Positions 57,607 to 64,000 of a stretch of 64,000 nt of DNA are shown here, piece by piece (the first letter of the stretch is position 1; each line of letters starts with the position of its first letter). The position numbers were made by a program, and so were the translations under genes. The notes under the pieces are model-generated. The model saw only the letters and a list, made by a program, of their open reading frames with translations, ran no database searches and was not told the DNA's origin. Source of the DNA: Gavia stellata (lineage: Eukaryota; Chordata; Aves; Gaviiformes; Gaviidae); NCBI RefSeq assembly GCF_030936135.1, contig NC_082598.1, forward strand, positions 29,506,687 through 29,570,686, written 5' to 3'.

Positions 57607-60600
57607 CTGTGAAGACAAGAGGAATACATCATTACTGTATCTTTGGCGGCTCACAGAGCTGGAGATTTTGGTAGTAAAAAGAGCTTCTACTTACAAATAA
57701 AACTACCTGAATATACAGAAAGCTGGAGCTCACTGTAAGCATCTGAAAGTTTATGAAAGTTAATTATTAGACAAGAAAGTTCAGGCTTTGCTCAGCTGAA
57801 GGCTGCACTGGCACGTTCCCAGGAAGCCAAAAGCTGTACCTGACTGGGATGAAGTAAGGGACACTGCAGCCTATGTTACAGAAAATATGGGTCAGAAGTC
57901 CGAAACGTGCTCCAGGCAAACAGCAGTGTACAACTTTTTTCACCACAAAGTCCTAACGTGTATCAGTTTTAATTGCTAAGGTCCGTGCATATATAAATGC
58001 CTTTTGCCAAAAAGTTCAGTACACAAAATTGAACACGGACCATTAAAAGTCATTTTGAAAATTCACCCCAATTATATTAATGAAAATTTTCAGACACAAA
58101 CAGTCATTTAGAAGATCTCAGTTTGAGAAGAGAGAATTAAAGCTTATTTTTCAGAAAGTGCTAAGTACATGCCCTCCATCCTCTAAATAGAAAGACTTCA
58201 TGCTGACCATCAACAATCTAAGTAATTTACTTCTGACAGTTCTGGTTGCTCAGTGATGTCAAGCTGCTTTAAAGTTTTACACCATGATTGATACCTGTTT
58301 GACAGATTTAGCAGTACATAAAAACGAACGCACCCACAGTTACTTTGTTTGCAAATCTGGTTCCAGCGTCCTGCCAGAGACATTGCCAGGTAATCTCTCT
58401 GTTCTTTGCAATGATGCCAGCTTAAACACAGCTGATCTGCTCCCTCATCTGCTTGCTGCTGCCCCGACGCACCACCCTGCCTCATGTGGGTGCCAGTGTT
58501 CCTCCCACTGGGCTGGGAAGCGGGCTAGGGAAGGGATCCAACCGGACTTTTCATCATGCACACAGACGGCTGCCTGCGCAGACTTAACACATGAGGTGGC
58601 ACGGAGGCAGGAATGAAAGGTGTGGGAGAGGTTGTGGAGAAGCTGTTCCAGAAACCTTTTTCCCCCCCATTACCTTTCTCTTTGCTAGCTTTCGGCCAGA
58701 CCTGCCCACTGCACTGCCTGGCCCCTGCCTCGAGCCGCGCTCCGAAGCCAGGGCACGCTGCAGGTGCAGACCTCGACCGCAGCTTGGGCTAAAGGAGCAT
58801 GGCTGCAGGCAGAAGCCATGGCTTGAAGAAGGAACAGCAGCATCTGCTGAAGCACCAGTGACCACAAGTGTCTTCTCAAGTGTGTGCACCTGTGGAGGGA
58901 CAACCCAAGCCCAAGCCCTACCTAAGCACTGCAGATCACTGTACCAGTGGGAAATTTCCCCCCAACCTATAAAAAACCCAACCTTTTTTCACCTCGCAGG
59001 GCTTAATTTATGCACCTATTTACTACTTAGAGTATTTCAAAATTCACTGGGGAAATGTATCTACATTTTTCTCTGTGGGCAACATAACTTCAGCATGAAC
59101 AAAACAGTGCATTTCACAGCATTGTGCAGAGAAGCTCAAAAAGCCACAGCCCTCCTCACAACATTACTTTACAAAAGTAAAATTTAAATAAAATTATATG
59201 TAAACAAATTAACTTTAGTGACTCTCCTTTTGCCTTGTGCCCAAACATGTCATTATTTGTTGTAGCAGTACACTAAATTATACCTTTTGCTTCCAGTCTA
59301 GTCCTGATACTGCATTTCACTCCCTGTTTTGACCAACTAATATACCAACGTCGTATACCACATATTCCTCATATACCACACTCCTGCCATTTCACACAGC
59401 TGGATGTAGCTGTCCACTGCTTTAAAATATCCTTTTCTTTTCAAGGTGTATCTCTGCATATGCTAAAAAAATTAGTCTGTGGTTTACATGAAACTACAAA
59501 ATAAGACCAGGTTAGGATGCATAAGTAAAAGACTATAATAAGATTGGAAATGGTGATTATTATGAATAATCTCTTTTTGTTTTTCCTCGTCCTCTGACGC
59601 ACGTACACACATACATTTTGTTGGTCATCTGTCACACTGCATTCCTAGGAAGATGACAGATCTCTTTCAATTAGCAATTGTCTTGAGTGCGTTCTTTAAT
59701 TACTAAAGCTGCCCAATTCTGTTTTATTGCCCTTCTAAAAATAAATTGTCAATCAAAGGTAATTGCAGAAGGAAGGATACACCATGAACTGAAAATGCAA
59801 ACATTGTTATAAGAATTAAAAGTCAGTATTAACTTTCGGATCAGCTTAATGCACACAAACTGTAAGGGTTCCCATCACAGCCTCTCACATTCAAAACAAT
59901 CCTTCGGTTCTCTGTAGCACAAATTCTCTGTTGGCACTTAAGAAAAATGTAATTATCCGTCTTAGAAATGGTGATCTCAGAGATCCCCAGAGTGCTACAC
60001 TAGAGAGCACAAGAAGGATTCAAAATTAACTATGATTTCAAATCTCAATACTGATAATGCTAAAATACTTCATTTCTCTACCTGCCCTCTTCGGTCACAT
60101 TAACACTATACAAGAAACAAAAACTCCTTTTGACAAAATCAGCATTAAAAAATAAAAATATCAATAATGTAATTGGTCAATGTCTGCACCTGGTTGCTAC
60201 ACTGAATTATCGCGGCTATGGAGATCTCTGCAGATTAGAACCAGTTTCCCAGGTCAGAAGATCAGCCTTTGCATCTGCATTTGGTCACAGAAACCTGTTT
60301 TGTTTGAGGTTTTTTCCAAGCCAATAGCTCTAGCCACATTTCTGTTTCCATAAATAAGGCTCAGGACAACTGAACCCTCACCTATTATTCTGAAAGTTCC
60401 TTTCCAAAATTGCAGTACTTCCTTGAGAAGCACCTGTACCAGCCACCCTTACCTCTTTTCAAACCCATACATTGCTACGTTTTCTTCAGTACAGTTTTAG
60501 AACTTTTCTACACTTTTTCCTCCAAATATTCCATTGTTGCCGGAGCATTCCCGAGGACATGAAGCTGTTTGCGTGACACATTGTTATCTTGTTCCCGACA

Positions 60601-63600
60601 GCTGTGGGAGTTTCGTGCTGCCACCCATCTAAACTTTTCACAGTATCTCCTGCCAAGGACTTGCCCTGTTCCCTGCCAACCTTAGTTACATGATAACAAA
60701 TATGATTTAATTTGCAGGGATGCTGAGTACTTAGAATTATAACTGAAATCAGAAAGAGTTACAGATCCCCAGCTTTTTTAGGGTGGAGAAACACCCTCAA
60801 TTTTAAGTATCAAAAAGTCTGCATCAACTTGCACTGATCCATCTTCACATTATACAAATATCCACCCCTACTGCCATGGAGTCACCACACACTTGCCTCA
60901 AAACAAATGCCAACAACTATTAGGATAAATCTGTTAATTCAATATTGGGCAAGATGTACAAAGTAAGTTTTTACTTTTAGGCAGAGCTTCTTATGCATGC
61001 CACCTTTCCTGGTTTTCACTGGGGAAAACCGAGGCACTAAGTGATGAGGTAACCCCAGCAGTTGCAACACTACCCATGTTATCTCCTGGCTCCCACTCCC
61101 AGCTCCTGGGTTGTGTTTGTTTATTGAAACAATTAGTCACTGTAAGCCTGTCCATAAGCACATATAACATTCAAACTGTTGAATAAATGGATGAAAGTCC
61201 CAGTGGAAGTTCTAGCGAGTAGAAAAGAAAAAGCGCATCGCAAGCTGACCAGGGCTTCTCCGATCCAAATAGGTTAAGTAACTATCACTTTATATGACAC
61301 AAAGCTTTGTACCACACAGAGTGACGGAGTGGCTCAGAAGAGAAAAGCCATTCTGAAAAACACACTTATCAGACCAGTCATAAAACGAACACCAGCAGAA
61401 AACATTTGTTTGTGGCTGAAAACAAAAATAAAATCAATCTGAAACTCTTTTCTGCATTTCGCCTCTCCTTAGCGATGGTAACATTTACCTAGGCATCTGG
61501 GTTCTCCTGTGCAAAGTCTCAATGCTAAACTGATGGGTTGCCATCCAAGATAAAGAATCCCTCTAAGCAACTGGCATCCTCAGCTTTCTGACTTGGGTTT
61601 CATGCATCCTGCACAACTGCTCTTTTTCAGATTTTGTGCACATCAATCCAAACTGGTAGCAATTCCGAGTCTGTGTATTTAACATTGAAAACATTTTTTT
61701 TTAAATCAAAATGTCAATTTTAAGTACACAGGTGGTACCTTGTAATTCTGATTGAAATCTGTAACTCTTCCAGAATATTTTTTTTAATTAATTCAGATCA
61801 ATTTGCTGATCAAGTTCATAATGTGTTCCTGCAAATGGCTGCAATGGGGTAAGCGAATAGGCAGTGCATTGCAGCTGTGGGTAGAGAGCAGAAACAATGC
61901 AGAAGGAAGAAGAAAAGAACTCCTTACCCTGTTTTTTCTGCTGAAGCTGCTGTTGCTTTATCATGAAATTACGAACTGAGTTACATGTGAATAGTCACTT
62001 ACATGAGTTTCCAGCACAGGCTTATTTGAATAATTACTACCTGGTGTAAGCAAGGATTGCAAAATCTGCTCTTGTGCTTCAAATGGTAGAAAAGTCTTTT
62101 CGCCCCATATCCAAGGTTGCAGATGCAAACTCCAAAAAATAAAACACAACTGAATAAAAGACAACTGTTATTAATCCCTGTTCAAATGGCAAATTTCATG
62201 GAAATACAGACACAGAAAAATATACTTTAGCATAATCTGTCATAATTTTAAAATTGGAATTGAGGGGAAAAATACTGTAATGATAGCTGATACGTATCAT
62301 ATGCCAGAAAAAGGAGAAGTAAAAAATACTTGGATTTGCTTCCCCCCCCCCCCTTTTTTTTTTTTAAAACAGCAGACTCTCAGAAACCACTTCTATCATA
62401 CGCAAGCTATCTATTTTTTTTTTAAAAGTGACAGAACTGCAATTTTTGGGGGCTACTTTTGAATAGATTTCAAAATTATACCCAAAGGTTTGCAAAAGCC
62501 CAGTCTCTGTTTGAAACTCAGCCAAAGAATAACTGACTAATTTTATATATAATCAGATCCTGTGAGAATAAAATTCATATTTGCCTGCACTAAATTTAGG
62601 TTAAAAAATAAACAGGCTAAGGGGTAACTCAGTGACAATTCTTTGGAGATTCTCTGAGATAACCACATGATGTTGCAAAATATCCTTTGTTCAACTGAAA
62701 GCTACTACTCCTGCATGTGTACATGAGTATTTCATTGCAACCAGGACAGGTTTTCCAAAATTCCTCAGAAACAGACTCACTACATTTTACAGAATACAAG
62801 CATTTCTTTCCTCTTAGCATTATAACTTAGATAGCTAGCGTAAGTGAAGAAAACAATGCTGAAAAACTGATGGTCCCTCTTAGATAGGGTCAGCTGGCAT
62901 CGAGGTGGTTCATCACACCAAACTGGACCATCAACTCATCAACCATCACGGAAGAGAAGTAAAGCCAAAGTGCACAGAACAGCTCGGGAAAAATGGTAAG
63001 AGCAGCAAAAGGGTTTCTTTCCCTTTATAATGATGAGTTCAGATTTAGGAAAAAGACATTACAAATGGTTTGGAGACATGTACAACTCAGCTATTGCTCT
63101 TTATTGTGACCTCCTGTAAGCAGTACACTCCAAGAACTAAGTTATTCTTTCATAGCTTTATAGTGCACCTTCTTCAACTCCCTCATGAATAAATTATTTA
63201 GGAAAGGAACCTCTGCTTTATGAAACAAAAATTACATTACCACCATCATGATGTAGAAAATACGTTGACATGAGCATTTTTTAATTTATTTACTGCTAAC
63301 TTTGAGTTAGCAATACTATGGGATACCATACAAAAGATGGACTGATCAATTTTCACTATCTTCAGCAACTTACTGTATTTTTATTCATTCCTCTAGAGCT
63401 GAGCATTTGTAGCTTTTCTTATTTCTTTCACATAAAAGCTCTGCAATACCTATAAACTTGCACTGACTATTTTGCCTTCAGTTTACTCAGATCAAAAGCC
63501 TCTTTAGCATTTATAATGTTCTTTGCTGGGAGGAAATAAAGCTGAAACTTAGTTTGGGACACAGGAAAGCAAGGCACAAAAAGAGACTTTGAAACATCAG

Positions 63601-64000
63601 TTAAAGTAGCAAAATCCAAAAGTTTTCTCAGCCTACTGACCTTCTGCACACTCAGCCACCTCTCCTTTCTAAAGATGAAAAGCTTTTGAATGTCTCACTG
63701 CCTCAAGAAATAGTATTGGCAACAGAGCAGGTATTCAGCTCTTGCATTGTATGCTATCCCCAATTTCCCATGTTTGTTTTGTTAGTCAAAAGGTATTATG
63801 AGCTCATCTTGCTATTTCAAAGACTAGAAAGTCATCTTCATTTCTGTACTAAAGATAAGCAAAACCCACTGCCCAACAGTTGCAAATCTTTCTGAACATG
63901 AACTGTTCCCCTACTGTATTTATTGCCTGCAAAGTGTCATTGGTACGGCTGTAACAACTCCAAGCCTGTGGTTTTACCACTCTTTCAATGCTTGTTGTTC
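57607..64000 (-). other. TEC: TEC intron 1, running off the window
   Basis: Sequence upstream of the first coding exon. The acceptor at 57607 shows that the 5' UTR continues in another exon, which I cannot place here. A GC-rich, CpG-bearing patch lies at 58440-58900. A C-run plus T-run lies near 62342-62365. Remaining sequence is AT-rich with nothing recognised. Confidence 0.6.
58440..58900. promoter_or_regulatory. GC-rich patch in TEC intron 1
   Basis: Raised GC and CpG (for example CTCGAGCCGCGCTCCG near 58728-58743) 0.9-1.3 kb upstream of the first coding exon. It could be an alternative TEC promoter or an enhancer; no TATA or clear donor supports either. It includes the longest open frame of the window (58591-59187 plus, 198 codons), which resembles no protein I know and is probably a chance frame in GC-rich DNA. 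Confidence 0.25.

Overview
The window is vertebrate nuclear DNA, very probably avian. CR1 LINE fragments with the typical 3' end (repeats of ATTCTATG) and a solo LTR of a type common in bird genomes point to a bird. The species cannot be told from the sequence alone. There are no bacterial genes. Most open frames over 60 codons are chance frames or shadows of short exons.

Two complete Tec-family protein tyrosine kinase genes lie head to tail on the minus strand, in the same order as TXK and TEC on human chromosome 4p12. TXK occupies about 1,280-16,997: 14 coding exons whose joins keep frame and give 527 codons. TEC occupies about 25,280-57,606 and runs on to the right: 17 coding exons giving 630 codons, with its non-coding first exon probably beyond the window. 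Every exon was placed by protein similarity plus AG/GT splice sites and checked for phase.

Layout from left to right: 1-1,279 unassigned DNA downstream of TXK; 1,280-2,376 the probable TXK 3' UTR; 2,377-16,990 TXK coding exons and introns, including a CR1 fragment about 15 nt from the acceptor of the 66-bp SH3 exon; 16,998-25,280 the TXK/TEC intergenic region with a CpG cluster near 20.8 kb; 25,280-26,313 the probable TEC 3' UTR; 26,314-57,561 TEC coding exons, with a sense-oriented solo LTR 51 nt from the donor of a PH-domain exon, an old antisense CR1 copy, a short antisense CR1 tail and a 1-kb CR1 copy in the introns; 57,607-64,000 TEC intron 1 with a GC-rich patch.

Both kinases act downstream of antigen and cytokine receptors in blood cells. 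TEC is recruited to the membrane by its PH domain. TXK has no PH domain and uses a cysteine string instead. From the SH3 domain to the last-but-one exon the two genes share almost identical exon lengths and phases, the mark of an old tandem duplication. I found no wholly new system. The most interesting points are upstream ATGs that overlap both start codons and transposable elements placed next to functional splice sites.
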